A DNA stretch of 64,000 nt. Source: Vitrella brassicaformis (taxonomy: Eukaryota; Sar; Vitrellaceae). Made by a program: the position numbers and the translations under genes. The stretch spans positions 35,968-99,967 of the forward strand of contig CDMY01000201.1 in assembly GCA_001179505.1 (NCBI GenBank), in the 5' to 3' direction. Each line of letters starts with the position of its first letter. Position 1 is the first letter of the stretch. Below are positions 1-11,685 of the stretch, in pieces. The notes below the pieces were generated by a model that was given only the letters and a program-made list of their open reading frames with translations, was not told where the DNA came from and searched no databases.

Positions 1-177
1 GGGGGGAGCACAGCCACGCATCAATTCTCATCGTCTTGTCCAATTAAATCACCCCCAACGCCCGCAAGAACACCTGAGAGATACGTGCATATAGAACCCA
101 CGGACGGCCAATGTGAGCCGACTCGTATGCCTATTCATGTCGTCGTGTGCCAACCAGCAGCGTACGTGTGTTGGGTG

Positions 178-3100
178 CTACTTCTGCTCCTCGGCGTGTC
201 CGTTGGGCTGCAGGGGGGCCTTCTCTTCCTCCTTCTCCTCCTTCACCGCAGCCATACCCTCATCCTTCGCAGCACCGTTCTGAACACACACATACCACAC
301 GTACACACACGTGCAGACGTATACGTCAGTTGACGTCGTGTCATGCATGTCGTGTGCACCCCTCACCTCCGTCTTGGTGGCCTCAGCTGTCTCCTCTACT
401 TTCTCCGCCTGCTCAGTCTTGTCCTCGCCCTCGCCCTCGCCCTCCCCAGCCCCCTCGCCAGCTGCTTCCCCCTCCTGTTTGGCCTCATCGGCGTGGGCCC
501 CATCACCGTTCTGCTCGGGTGCCGCACCGTCCATGAGCGCCTCGAGCTGCGGGGGCGGCTTGGAAGGCGCTGTGTTGGCCTGCGGATTTTCAAACTCCTT
601 GTCGTAGTACTTGGACTCGTTGAAGTATCGCGCCTCGACCACCTTGTCGCCGAATTTGCGTCCGCCGATGCCCTTCTTGGCCTTGCTGGCGCCCTCCACC
701 TTGGAGAACTCGACAAACGCCTTGCCGATGGCCGTCATGTCCTGCTCGTGGAAGGGGATGCCCCTGATGGGCTGGGGCATCTCCATCGACAGCACCTCCC
801 CATAGGTGCCGCACTCCTCCTTGATGTCCGTGAAGATCTCCTGGTACTCCTTCTGGTCGAGCAGCTCGTCCGCCGTGCACAGGTTGGTCAGCATCACCAC
901 GCGCGACGGCCGCTCGTACATGGCCATCGCACCCATGGCCGACGCGTTGGCCTTGACGATGGCGATGACCTCATCGTCGTTGAGGAAGCAGTCCTCCGCG
1001 TTCTTGACGATGAGGTTCTCGCCGCCCAGCTGCAGCCCGTCCAGCGCCTGCTGGGCCGCCACCGTCTTCTCCACACTGTCGTACTCGACCAGACAGATGC
1101 CCTTGTGCACACCGGTGGCCTCATCCTTGGCCAGGAAGAAGTAATTCATCGACCCGAACGAGCTCATGAACTCACGGAGGTCCTCTTCCTCCATGCTCAG
1201 AGGCAGCTTCTTGACACACAGACGCTCAGGCCGCCCGGCAGCAGCGGCGCCCATCATGGGGATGCCAGGGATAGCCATGCCCGCACCAACGATGGCAGGG
1301 GGCGACATGCCGTCGGTGCCGGGGAGGGGTGGGATGACCATGTCAGATGCTACGCCAGCTGCACCGAGGCCGGGGAGTGCGGCTAGGCCGCCAGCTGAGA
1401 TGGCACCGGCCGTTCCTGCGCTTGGCAAGCCCGCTGGAGGGGCCGGGATCTGATCGACAGCACAACACACACAGAGAGAGCGCAGCCAGGCTGTGAGTGA
1501 ATATGGGGCCCTCTGTGAGGCATGGATGGCATGTGTGGAGGGAGGTATTCATTCCCACGTGACGTACGTGCATGAGCAGTGTTGACGGGAGTGAGGGGGG
1601 CGCCGGCTGGCTCAGCGTGCCGTACACGGCGGTCCAACCCAACTGCCCGGCGTTGAAGAGCGCCTGTGCCGCATCAGCGTACGTCTTGGGCCGCCCAACC
1701 TTGAGTGCGTTGCCGAGCAGCACAATCCCGTTGAGGTGCAGGCCGTTGGTAGCCTCCTCCACCGAGCGGGCCTCCACGAACGAGTAGTGGCGCTGCGTCT
1801 GCCCGTCGGTGGCCACCCACGCGTTGACGAAGGGGTTGCCGGGGGCCGTGTTGCCCTTGATGGCCAGCAGCGCCTGGTTCATGAACTCCAGCAGCTGGGG
1901 CACCGTGATGCCCGGCGGCAGGTTGCCCACATACAGCTCGCGGGCTGGTTTGGTCGTCTGCGCCGTCACGCCCCCTCCCGACGTCTGGTTGATCTGCTGA
2001 GCCGCCGCCTGGGCCACCATCAGCGGATCCATGGCTGCTGCTGCCATGTTGCCGTACATGCCGGGGATGCCGGGCAGAGCAGGGGCGGCCATGGCGAGGC
2101 CGCCAGCAGACGGGGGATCCGGCACGTTGGTGGTGCTCGTGGCCGCGACCGCATCCTTTGGGGGGCTGTCAAACCGGAAGCCCCGCTCACGAGAGCCCCT
2201 CATGCGGTCGTGCTCATCGGCCTGTGCGGCCCGGTCTCGCTCGGCTTTGTCCCTCCACCAGTCCCGGATGCGATCACGCTCTCTGTCGCGCCACTCGCGA
2301 TCCTTCCACCTCTCCTGAAGACACACAGCGATCAACAACAGGCGCTTCAGGGTTTCCCCCCTCTGCTCGTCTCGTTGGGTGTGCATGTGTGCGTTACGTC
2401 GTGGTGCTCCCAGGGCGGCCGGTCGGTGCGCTCGGTGCGGTCATCGTGGCCGGAACGGGACGACCTGTGCTCCCTGCCCACACAGCACACCACACCAGCA
2501 CACGGAGCAGATGAATGTTGGTCGATGTGTTGGATGTGGGTGACACTTTGCCTACCGCTTGTCTCTGTCGTTGTCCCTGTCCTTGTCCCTGTCCTTGTCC
2601 CGTCGCCTTTCCTTATCTCGATCCCTATCCCTGTCCCGACTGCGGCTGCGCTTCCGCCGGTCACGGCTCCTCCTACACACACGCACACACACACACACAC
2701 ACACAAGATCACACGGAACAGGTGGCAAGCGTGCATGTGGTGCTGTGTGGGTCTCACTTGCGCCTATCTCTGTCCCGATCTCTGTCCCTGTCGTCCTCAT
2801 ACTCATGTGAACGGTCTCGGTCCTGATCACGACTCCTGCAGAAAGCAGAAAGAACACAAACATACACACAGTTGCTGGTGATCCAACCACCGGGAGTGGT
2901 GTGCAGCTGGGGTCAGCTCACTTGCGCTTGTCCCTGTGTCGGTCCTCCCGGTCCCTGTGTCGGTCCTCCCGGTCTCTGTCATCGTCGCGCTCACGACCAC
3001 GGCCACGCTCACGCCTCCGCTCCTCCCTGAGTCCATCAGAGTGTAGAGATCGGCCATCAGACAAGACTCATCGCGGGTGTGTGTATCATCATGCTGTATG

Positions 3101-3199
3101 TGTGTGCATGGCTTGGCTTGCTTACCTATCCCTGTCACGGTCTTTGTCTCGGTCCCTATCCTTGTCCTTGTGACGGCGCCGCTCCTCTCTCTCCGTCAT
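178..3199 (-). CDS. U2AF2: U2AF large subunit (U2AF65-like splicing factor)
   Basis: Pre-mRNA splicing factor that recognises the 3' splice-site tract and recruits U2 snRNP to the branch point in the nucleus. I read about eight exons: start ATG at 3199 (MTEREERRRHKDKDRDR), four short Arg/Asp/Ser-rich exons (about 3030-2925, 2836-2758, 2673-2557, 2483-2403) forming an RS/RD-like N-terminus, a long exon near 2314-1574 with RRM1 (ARELYVGNLPPGITVPQLLE), an exon 1449-367 with RRM2 (RLCVKKLPLSMEEEDL) and the C-terminal UHM domain (RVVMLTNLCTADELLDQKEY, ending VEARYFNESKYYDKEF), then an intron 366-280 and a last exon rich in Glu/Lys. RRM-RRM-UHM order is the U2AF65 signature; the UHM R-x-F-type motif reads RYF. 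Odd points: the C-terminal acidic Glu/Gly tail (EGAGEGEGEGED) beyond the UHM is not typical, and the RD repeats replace classic RS dipeptides. Head-to-head with the phosphodiesterase gene at 3514. Family call is firm; exon edges are approximate. Confidence 0.9.
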
Positions 3200-3513
3200 G
3201 ACGATCACACAATTGAGCTGATCTGCCAACCACACTCGCTAGATCTTACGATGCCAACAGCAGCTAGATTGCGATATTTCGTCCCTTCCATTCAGCGAGC
3301 TTGGATCTGGCGCTGCGAGCTTAGAGTTTCGACGCATTTTATGCTCTTAATCTTACCCTTAACCACCACCAATTTTGATGCTCACTCCAGTAACTTTTGT
3401 AGTGAATTTTGCCGTTCCTGATTCATTCGGCTCCTTTTTGGCTCTCATCTGAGACAAAGTCTCACCCCCACCGGCCCGTCTCTTCCGGCGCTCTTCAGCT
3501 GACTGGAGGTGTG

Positions 3514-6500
3514 ATGTGGGCGTTCACGTTTATGCAGCTGCCCACCGAAGGGCCCCTTCGCGTGCCAAGCCTACAGTAAGTAACCCAACATCACAAACAC
3601 AAACACAAACACAAGACAGGCACTCATTGACCCTTCTTGACCGGTACGTGTGGCGCATGTGTTGTGTGTTTGCAGGACTCACCTGAAGGCCAACAATCCG
3701 TTTCTCCGTTTTTGGTTCCACGAGTACTACCTGCCCGAGGACCAGCGCATGCCGCAATTCGCGCGGCTGGTCAGGCTGCTCGTCCATCTGTCCATCTATC
3801 TCGCCGTGCTCGCCAGCCTGGTTGGTGTGTGTGAGGCATTCATTACACATATATCTGACTGAATCGATTAATCGAAGAGGCGTGCGACAGACATACCATG
3901 GATGCCACTGCATGTCATGTTTGTCCTTTTGTGTGATGCATGTATTCATCACTCTCATTGCCTTGCAGGTTCGTCAGTACGACTTGAACTTCTCCAATCG
4001 GTGTGAGCGCCGGGAGGCCTGCAAGTACCGCTGCATCCTCGACCACTTCCCCACACTCACTTGCGGGCAGCTTTCTCTCTCATCGCCGCTCACATACGGT
4101 CTGCAGGAAGAGAAGAAGAAGAAGAAGAAGAAGACAACCACTCACTCCCGCATATGTCTGTCTGTATGTGTGTGTGTGGCACCGCCCCTCCATCAGGTGG
4201 AAACAAGTACACGAAGCTGTTCGAGTACCCCTACCCCCTTCAGGGCCCAAAGGCAGGGGTACGCGGAGTGGTGAGTGAGTTGATACACTTGTGCATCCGA
4301 CCGACCGGGAGAAGGGGTTCAAGTGAGTGGGTGACTATTGAGTGTCTCTGTCTCTCTACAGCACACCAGGGCAGAAGTGGACGGCGACGACTGGCTCGAG
4401 TGCGCCGAGTGGGTCGACGACAACGAGGAGGGCGTGGCGGCCGACAAAGTCTTCGACGGACGCCTGCCAAGGGTACAAGGTTGCTTCCCAGGTAGGTATG
4501 TCACTCACACCACACACATGTCCACCAAGGATGCATCGATCCAGGTTGCATTCCGCCTGAGCGTCTGCCGTCCGACCCCCCCTACAGCATTGCGCTGCCC
4601 GATGGCCGGTCAATCAGCTACGAGGACGACACACAATTCGGATCGCCTGACCCACGGCCAGACGTAAGACGGGATTCTCTCTGTACAGGCTGATGATGGA
4701 TGGACCGATGCAATAACGACATGTGTCTGTGGGGTCGGGGCTGCAGTGTCAGGGGGGTACGGAGGAGTATTCCCTGTGGTGTGTGGACCCTGGAGACGAG
4801 TGCGAGAAGACGCAGTTTCGGGATGAGTTCTGCTTCGACTTGCCTGGTGGGTGCGAAACACAAACAGACATCGACAGAGACACAAGAGAAGACGCAAGCG
4901 CCTCTTTCTTCTTTTCACCAACAGCCGGCGAGACGTGCTTCAGCCCCAGTGCAGTCATTCTCGCACAATTTATCAGGTCGACGATATATGATGCAGATCG
5001 GCCCGGTGGATGGATCGATCGCGTTGTGTCCGTTGTCTATCTATCTGTGTTTTGGATTGATTCAGCATCCCAATCAACTTTCTCCTGAATATGCTGATGA
5101 TTTTGGCTGTGAGCATCAAGATGGAGAAGTACCTGGACACAGATGAGCATGACAAACAGGAGGGGGGCGGGGGGGACAAGCCTGTCGAGGCGGACAAGGA
5201 GGAGGGCCGTCGACGAGACGGGGAGCCCAACATCGACTGCATGCGGTCATCCCAGAAGTGCGGCCTTCAGTGGCTGGTCGTCTTCGTCTCGGGCGGGGCA
5301 CTTTTCACCATGGTCGTGCAAATGATGTGGTGAGTGACTGGATAGACGCACACGCCCACATGCGTTTAGTGTGCACAGGCATGTGGCATCCATCCATCCA
5401 TCAGGGTGTATTGGATCGGTCGTCCAGGGATGATCTGGTTCAACTTCATCATGGTGGTCTTGTTCGACCTCGTCCGCAACCTCTTGTTCCAGATAGCCGC
5501 GTGGTACGTGCTGCTGCGGCGGTGCGGCAAGGTGCAGGTCATCGACGACGACACATACCTCGAGGACGAAGAGGAGGAGACAGAGAGCTTTGTGAAGGTC
5601 TTCGTCGCCATCGTGAAAAACATCATCGAGTCCAAGGCATTCGATCTCACTGTATACGCGCTTGTGGGGCTGTTTGCTCTCCTGCTTATGGTCACATTCG
5701 CCTTTGAAGAGGAGATCGAAGGCAACAAAGTGGTAGGCAGGGAGGGAGGGAGGGAGAGAGAGGAAAGGGCGAATTCTCTCTTTCTTTCAAATGTGTCTCT
5801 TGGTCTGTTTGTGGTGCGCACACTTGGTCTGTTAGGTAAAGGACGTGTTCTACTACACCGATTTGACGCTGCTGATTTGCTTCGTGATCGAGATATGTCT
5901 CCGTCTGATCGGTCATGGCCTTTGGTACCTGCAAGACCCCTGGAACCTCTTCGACGCTGCGGTTGTCATCACCTCATTCGCACTCCTATTCGTCGACATC
6001 GAAGGCAAAGGCAAACAGGTCAAGTAGACACCCAATGGCAGCCACCCACGCCCACGCCCATACATACAGCTGTGGGTTGCTGCATTCCATTTGCAGGGCA
6101 TCCTTGTCCTCCGTCTGATGCGGCTGATGCGTCTTGTGCTGGTGCTGCGTCGGGCGTCGCGCGACAAGCAGCGGCCGAAGCCTCCCGGTGTGGGCATCCA
6201 GTTCACATCGCCGGTTGAGCGGGTGCTGGACATATTCAAAGAGATCCTCGAGGCAAAGGGTGGGTGAGTCAGTCACCCGAAGGGACGGACGGACACCTAC
6301 AGTCCTTCCATGGACGCATGGAGGGATGGATGGATGGATGTGCACAGGATTGACCAACAAGGACAAGGACAATGTCGAGTGGACAATGGACGTGATATCG
6401 TCCAACAAGCTCTACTCCATAAGTGTCGAGACCGACAAGACCAAGGCGGGATCGCAGATGGACCTCGAGGTCCAAGCGTGGATCAAAATCGCATCCGACT

Positions 6501-8741
6501 CGGTCAGTCTGCCACCCATCCGACAACATGGCCGCCCGTGTCTCACCATCCACTTTTGTGTGCTCTTGTCTTATGTATCTGATATCAGATCGGTGAGTCG
6601 AATTGGAAGGACAACGACCTGGAGAATCTGCTGCTCAGCAACGCCAAGAGAAAAGCACGGGTGGGTGAATAGGGAGAATATACTGCTGTGTCACTCGGAT
6701 GGATGGGTGTCGTGTTGGTCATCCATCCATCCATCCACCAGGCCGATGAGGGTCGGGTGGAGACAATGGAGGTGTCGACACTTGAGTTCTTCCAGCTCCC
6801 GGACGTGCCGCCGACTGCCCACCATCCAGCGAGCGCAGCACCCGGGCCAGCGCCATCCATCGGCCCTGAACTCCAAGACGTGAGACAGAAGGCGCCATCG
6901 ACACATGGATACACATTCCTGACTGACTTGTGTATGATCTCTCAGCGTGTGTTGGACTACCTGAATGCCCACCTCATGAAGTGGGACTTCGACGTGTTCC
7001 AGGTGGTCGAGGTCAGTCTCAGCACGCCTGTCTGTCTCGCCGCCAGCAGCCATCCCATCTGTGTGTCGTTCATGCCTCTCTTGTCTGTCAGATGATAGGT
7101 GACTTGACGCTGCCGCTGCTGCTGGTGCAGATCTTCAAGTTGCAGGACTGGAACTCCACTTTCGACATCAACCTTGGCGCACTCAAAAGATACTTCATTA
7201 CCATCGAACGAGTGGGTCGCAAACAAGATGACACACCACACCAGACACAACCAACACACACATCAAATCTTCACATGTGTGTTAATGCAGGGTTACGTCA
7301 AGACGAATCCCTACCACAGCTCGGCCCACGTGGCCGACGTGGCGCAAGCGACCCACCTGCTGCTGTCGTGGGCGAGCAACAGACACCCCCAGGCCCTGAC
7401 GGCGCAGGAAGTCATGTCGGGTGTGTTTGCCGCGGCCATCCACGACTACCAGCATCCGGGCTTCAACAACCAGTTCCTCATTGCCGTCGAACACCCCGTC
7501 GCACTCAGGTGGATAAACTGGATGCGAATTGGTGTGATTAATCCGCCAGGGAGGCTGTTTGCCTGCTGTGTAGGTATAATGATCGCAATGTGTTGGAGAA
7601 TCATCACGTGGCGGCGGCCTTTAACGCCATGCTCGACGGCACACAAGAGGACCCATTCAAAGTACGTCGGGCACACACATACACAGCCACGGAGCGGAAT
7701 ACATGCCGACCTGCTGCCCATTCCCCACTCAGCATCTGAGCGAGGACCAGTTTACGTCTCTCCGTCGGATGGTCATTAAGATGGTTCTCGCCACAGACAA
7801 CCAAAACCACTCAGCGCAGCTGTCCCTCCTCAAGACCAAAATGACGCGCAAGGACTTCCCGTCCACCAAAGGGGACGACAAACAGGTAAGGACAAGAATG
7901 AGGGAGCACCTTATAAGTCGGTCGTGTCTCTCTGAATGTTGCTTGGGTGTGATTGCAGTTGTTGCTGAACATCATCCTGCATGCTGCTGACATCAGCAAT
8001 CCCACCAGACCGCTCGAGTGCTACCTCAAATGGGTCCCACGCGTCATGGAGGAATTCTTCAGGTCACCCCCACCCCCACCCTCACGCACAGAGAGAGACA
8101 GGGCTTTCTGTGTGTGTGTGTGTGTGTGTGGGCGTGGGTGTGTGCAGGCAGGGAGATTTGGAGAAGCAGAAGCATTTGCCTGTGAGCCCCTTCTTCGACC
8201 GAGACACCACTGCCGTGTCCAAGTGCCAGCTGGGCTTCATCGACGTCCTCGTACACCCGCTCTACCTCGTCAGTCGGCCAGCACGCAGACAGGCATACAT
8301 ATTCGATACGCTTTAGCTTCATGTGTTGCGTGCGCACTGTACTGGCGACAGGCCCTCGGGCAGTGTGTGCCAGAGGTCAACACAGAGTGCCTCCCACAGA
8401 TCACCAGAAACAGGTCCACGTGCCTGGGTGGCGGGTGGCATCAGCACAGGCATCGTTCGTTTGTATGCTGTCTGTCTGTCTCCAGGGCACATTATGAGGG
8501 TCGGCGGACCGTCACCCGCCGCATGAGCAACGACAAGGGCGCGACAGAGGGCAGGCGCAACTCCCCCTTCTCCCCGTTCACCTCCCCATTCACCGAGGCC
8601 GCCAAGCTCTTCACCCCAACCACCGCCGGGCTGCGCAAGAGAATGACTAGCATATTCGGCTTCAGGAGGACATCAGCGACCACCGAGGGCACGGAAGACA
8701 AAAGCCCCAAAGACACGAGCCCCAAGGAAGCGGCACCGTGA
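3514..8741 (+). CDS. Voltage-sensor domain fused to 3',5'-cyclic nucleotide phosphodiesterase, with polycystin-like N-terminal membrane region
   Basis: Predicted integral membrane enzyme hydrolysing cAMP and/or cGMP. About 20 exons; first ATG at 3514, TGA at 8739-8741. Order: a membrane helix (about 3765-3825), a Cys-rich presumably extracytosolic segment (about 3970-4960), two to three helices (about 5075-5520; SIPINFLLNMLMILAV, LQWLVVFVSGGALFTMVV, FNFIMVVLFDLVRNLLFQIA) whose layout resembles polycystin-1-type proteins, then four helices matching a voltage sensor: S2 LLICFVIEICLRLIGHG with F-x-x-E charge-transfer motif, S3 WNLFDAAVVITSFALLF, S4 VLRLMRLMRLVLVLRR. No pore helices follow; a helix like that preceding PDE domains (SPVERVLDIFKEILEAKG) leads to the catalytic domain. 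All class I PDE landmarks are intact: NPYHSSAHVADV, AAIHDYQHPGFNNQF, YNDRNVLENHH, HAADISNPTRP, EEFFRQGD, and the substrate glutamine in KCQLGFIDVLVHPLY. The C-terminal tail is Ser/Thr/Lys-rich. Nucleotide specificity cannot be read here. Confidence 0.85.
8108..8148 (+). repeat. Sense-strand (TG)n tract in a phosphodiesterase intron
   Basis: TGTGTG run just before the acceptor GTGTGTGCAG. Representative of many introns in the window; comparable tracts occur at about 24806-24840, 28939-28965, 30580-30610 and 32345-32365 in plus-strand genes, and as (AC)n on this strand in minus-strand genes (2686-2704, 9831-9852, 27028-27048). Confidence 0.8.
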
Positions 8742-9770
8742 CTGCCCGGAAGGGCGCTATGGCGTTGCGGCTTCAATTGTGGGGTGAGAGGGATTCTACC
8801 TAGCTGCGCCCACTGTGGTGGGGCGGGGGTTGTTTGATGTTCTGTGAGGGAGTTCGTTGCTGCTCTGATGGGGCCGTCCCTCTCTTGACTCACTTAGGTC
8901 GTGTAGCCCTCCACTTATGGGCGTAGACAGAGAGGCCTCTTGCTCATCATGTCACCATTTTCGTGTGTGTGTTTGTGTGTATGTGCGCCTGTGGACGCAC
9001 AAACTGCCGTCATGCACATCGATTCGTTTATCTGTCAACTTCTGTTGTGTCATTGTGTGGAAGGAAGGCCAGCACGGCTGCAAATGTTTCTTGATGAGAT
9101 GAATGCAGCACATTCACGTCGGTCCACAGCTAGGCGCATGGAAGCAGACAAGACCGAGAAACTTGTTCCATCAGCGGCTAGTCACCGGTGCCACGCTTAT
9201 AAGCCAGGTCACTCGCAGCCCCTGCATCCGTCATCTCGCTCGCCGTGCTATCGGAAGGCGAGACCGCAGATGCAGGCCCGAAGCAAACCGGACGAACAAG
9301 AAGTGGCATGCACGGGATGAAGAGAGAGTAAGTCCACTCACGTACAGACCATTCCGTGTGGGAGGTGCATCAGACAGACGTCCCCCTTGCCCCGTTGGTC
9401 GACTGTCAGCAGGCCCACGCACTACCTCACCCGCTGGTTTACAGAAGTGAGGAGAGCGTGAGCTGACGGAAACCCAACCACCAAGGCAAGAGTGGATGCC
9501 TTGACGCAAGGCTAGACCATCAGTATCATCGACAAGACGGACAAACAGACAGACAGACAGCCGCATCACGACCACGCGCCTCTTTCCGCACAGCGACAAC
9601 TGTACACCCACACCGTTCCACGCCACACACAAACGCAAAATCCAGGCATCCCTTAGCAGCTGCCTATGCATAGTTATGAAGACAGGGAGGGACGCCACGT
9701 GCACGCAATAATGATCCAGCCAGAGCAAAATCGAGTTCAAAGACAGACACGGTCGTCACGTGGTTGTGCT
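8742..9770. other. Convergent 3' spacer between the PDE and glutaredoxin genes
   Basis: About 1 kb between two facing stop codons. It holds (TG)n near 8962-8980, a GACA tetranucleotide run near 9540-9560 and open frames without any recognisable protein signature. I see no gene; presumably both 3' UTRs. Confidence 0.5.
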
Positions 9771-10409
9771 TCAGATGGCGCCCGCGTCCGTCAGCATCTT
9801 CTGCAAAGAGCCGTTCGAAATCGCCGTCATCTACACACACACACACACACACATGCACACACACCGATGGCAATGGTGTTCTGCACACAGTCGGTGCTGC
9901 TGTTCCATCGATAATGGCCATACCGTTTCGTCACATCCGCCGACGAATTTGCCGCCCACAAACACGCGGGGCACGCTGCGGCCACCGGTGAGGCTACTGA
10001 GGTAATCCTGGATCTCATTCATGTTGGGCTCGTTCTCGATCTGCTTGACCTCCTGCACACACAGACACACATCGCACAGCACACACAGACACGTACACGC
10101 AGCAGCAGCAGATCTCTGCATGTGTGATGTGTGGTCACCAGTGCTTTGATGCCCAGGTTCTGGAGGGCACTGATGGCGCGCTGGCAGAACGGGCAATAGC
10201 TAAGACACACCAGCAAAGCACACCACACCACATTACACATGCAGCAGCAGCAAGCCTGTCTCGTCACGCGCACGACGTGTGTGCATGTGGCAGTGAGCAG
10301 CTTACGACTTTGAGAAGACCATGACTTTGTTGTTGGCGATGCTGCTGTCGACCATCTCCTTCACTGACCCCATGATCTCTCCTCTGGCTGCAGAGGGCTT
10401 GCCGCCCAT
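9771..10409 (-). CDS. Glutaredoxin (dithiol, CPFC active site)
   Basis: Small glutathione-dependent thiol-disulfide oxidoreductase. Four exons fit exactly: 10409-10306, 10199-10139, 10052-9924, 9830-9771, giving 117 residues. The first ATG is followed by GGKPSAARGEIMGSVKEM, then helix and strand NNKVMVFSKSYCPFCQ with the CPFC redox pair, GRSVPRVFVGGKFVGGCDET with the cis-proline (VP) and glutathione-contact GG, and the family-typical end SLQKMLTDAGAI. All splice sites are GT-AG and restore one frame, which supports the model. CPFC differs from the common CPYC but still carries both cysteines. No clear targeting peptide from this ATG, so probably cytosolic. The start codon lies 52 bp from the ATG of the divergent homoserine kinase, so the two probably share a promoter. 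Confidence 0.93.
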
Positions 10410-10461
10410 AGACGAGGGGAGAGAAAAGTACGACCGAGCGGACGGAAAGAAGCTGCGGTAG
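10410..10461. promoter_or_regulatory. Very short divergent promoter between glutaredoxin and homoserine kinase
   Basis: Only 52 bp separate the two upstream-most ATG codons. If homoserine kinase instead begins at its second in-frame ATG (10597) the spacer is 187 bp. No TATA-like element is evident. Both transcripts must start here or overlap at their 5' ends. Confidence 0.4.
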
Positions 10462-11685
10462 ATGCTCACCGAACAACGGCCCAGGAGCATACAAACTCGA
10501 ACGAAATATATTCTGGACTTCCTTCCCGTTTGCGAGCTTGGCTTGCAGACCTCCCGACCTCCTCTCCCCTTTATCGTCATCGCCTGGTCCATAGCTATGG
10601 AGCCTACAAACGGCACGGGCACGAGCACAGGCAGCGGCGGCGGCAGCAGCAGCGGCCCAACCCGGCGCACAGGCGAGCGGCAGTCGGTCACAGTGCGTGT
10701 GCCGGCCACCAGTGCCAACGTGGGCAGCGGCTTTGACTGCATCGGGCTGGCATTGGACATCTGGAATGACCTCACCGTCGAGCGCAGCGACGTCTTCGAG
10801 ATAGCCATCGACGGCGAGGGCGCCGAGAGGCTGCCGCGGGACGAGAGCAACCTGGTGGTGACGGGCATGAGGGCGGCCTTCAAGACGGCGGGGAAGCCGG
10901 TGCCCACACTCAAGTACACTTGCGTCAACCGCATCCCCTTCGCCAGGGGGCTGGGCAGCAGCTCCGCCGCCATCGTGTCTGGCCTTGTGGCGGGCCTGGT
11001 GCTGACGGGCCACGAGCTGCCGGTGGAGGGCGAGGAGGCGTTGCTACAGCTGGCGTGTGGCATCGAGGGCCACCCGGACAACGTGGCGCCGGCCATCTAC
11101 GGCGGCCTGCAGATCGGCGTGCACACTGGCGACAGGTGGTACACCAGCCGCATTCAGATGGGCCCCGGCCTGCAGGCGGTCCTCTTCCTCCCCGACCACA
11201 TTCTCGAGACCTCGGCTGCCCGCGCCGTGCTCCCAGACAAGGTGCCTCGAAAGGACGCGATTTTTAACGTCAGTCGAGCGGCTTTGCTGGCCAACGCATT
11301 CGCGACGGGCAACATGAAGGAGCTCCAGATGGCCATGGAGGACAGCCTGCACCAGCCCTACCGGGCCGCACAGAACCCCCACCTCTACCCCCTGGTTGCG
11401 GCCGCCATCAAGGCCGGCTCTCACGGCGCTTGTCTGTCCGGTGCGGGGCCGGCGATCTTCGCCTTGACGAGCGGTGCCAAGGGTGACATCTACAGTCAGA
11501 GGAAGGGCGAGAGGGCGGAGCAGATCGTGGCCGACTGCATGCTCAAGGCCGCGGAGGAGACCAACGCCAAGGGCAGGATATTCATCACCAGCCCCACAGA
11601 GAGGGGGGCGCATGTGGTCAGTGCCGACCCGCCTTTCAGCGACTTGAGGGTGCTGCACTTCAGCACGGCGGGCACACCGCTGTGA
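10462..11685 (+). CDS. thrB: Homoserine kinase (GHMP family)
   Basis: Phosphorylates L-homoserine with ATP, the step before threonine synthase in threonine biosynthesis. A single uninterrupted frame of 407 residues. Motifs: N-terminal VRVPATSANVGSGFDCIGLA, the GHMP ATP-binding loop FARGLGSSSAAIVSG, EGHPDNVAPAIYGGL, and a C-terminal GHMP motif GACLSGAGPAIFAL. From 10597 (MEPTNGTGTSTG) the protein is 362 residues, closer to the usual 300-370; the 45 residues from 10462 to there could be a plastid or mitochondrial leader (hydroxylated/basic, then hydrophobic FIVIAW) or 5' UTR. The lack of introns is conspicuous beside the neighbours, which average an intron every 100-200 bp, and is compatible with acquisition from a bacterium or plastid ancestor; that is inference. 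Function call is firm. Confidence 0.95.
   Translation: MLTEQRPRSIQTRTKYILDFLPVCELGLQTSRPPLPFIVIAWSIAMEPTNGTGTSTGSGGGSSSGPTRRTGERQSVTVRVPATSANVGSGFDCIGLALDIWNDLTVERSDVFEIAIDGEGAERLPRDESNLVVTGMRAAFKTAGKPVPTLKYTCVNRIPFARGLGSSSAAIVSGLVAGLVLTGHELPVEGEEALLQLACGIEGHPDNVAPAIYGGLQIGVHTGDRWYTSRIQMGPGLQAVLFLPDHILETSAARAVLPDKVPRKDAIFNVSRAALLANAFATGNMKELQMAMEDSLHQPYRAAQNPHLYPLVAAAIKAGSHGACLSGAGPAIFALTSGAKGDIYSQRKGERAEQIVADCMLKAAEETNAKGRIFITSPTERGAHVVSADPPFSDLRVLHFSTAGTPL

Noticed and set aside
343-1386. Long open frame on the plus strand opposite the U2AF exon
   Set aside because: It is the antisense shadow of a GC-rich RRM exon; composition is meaningless Leu/Arg/His and it has no motif.
10530-11658. 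Overlapping frames within homoserine kinase on both strands
   Set aside because: High-GC shadows of an intronless coding exon.
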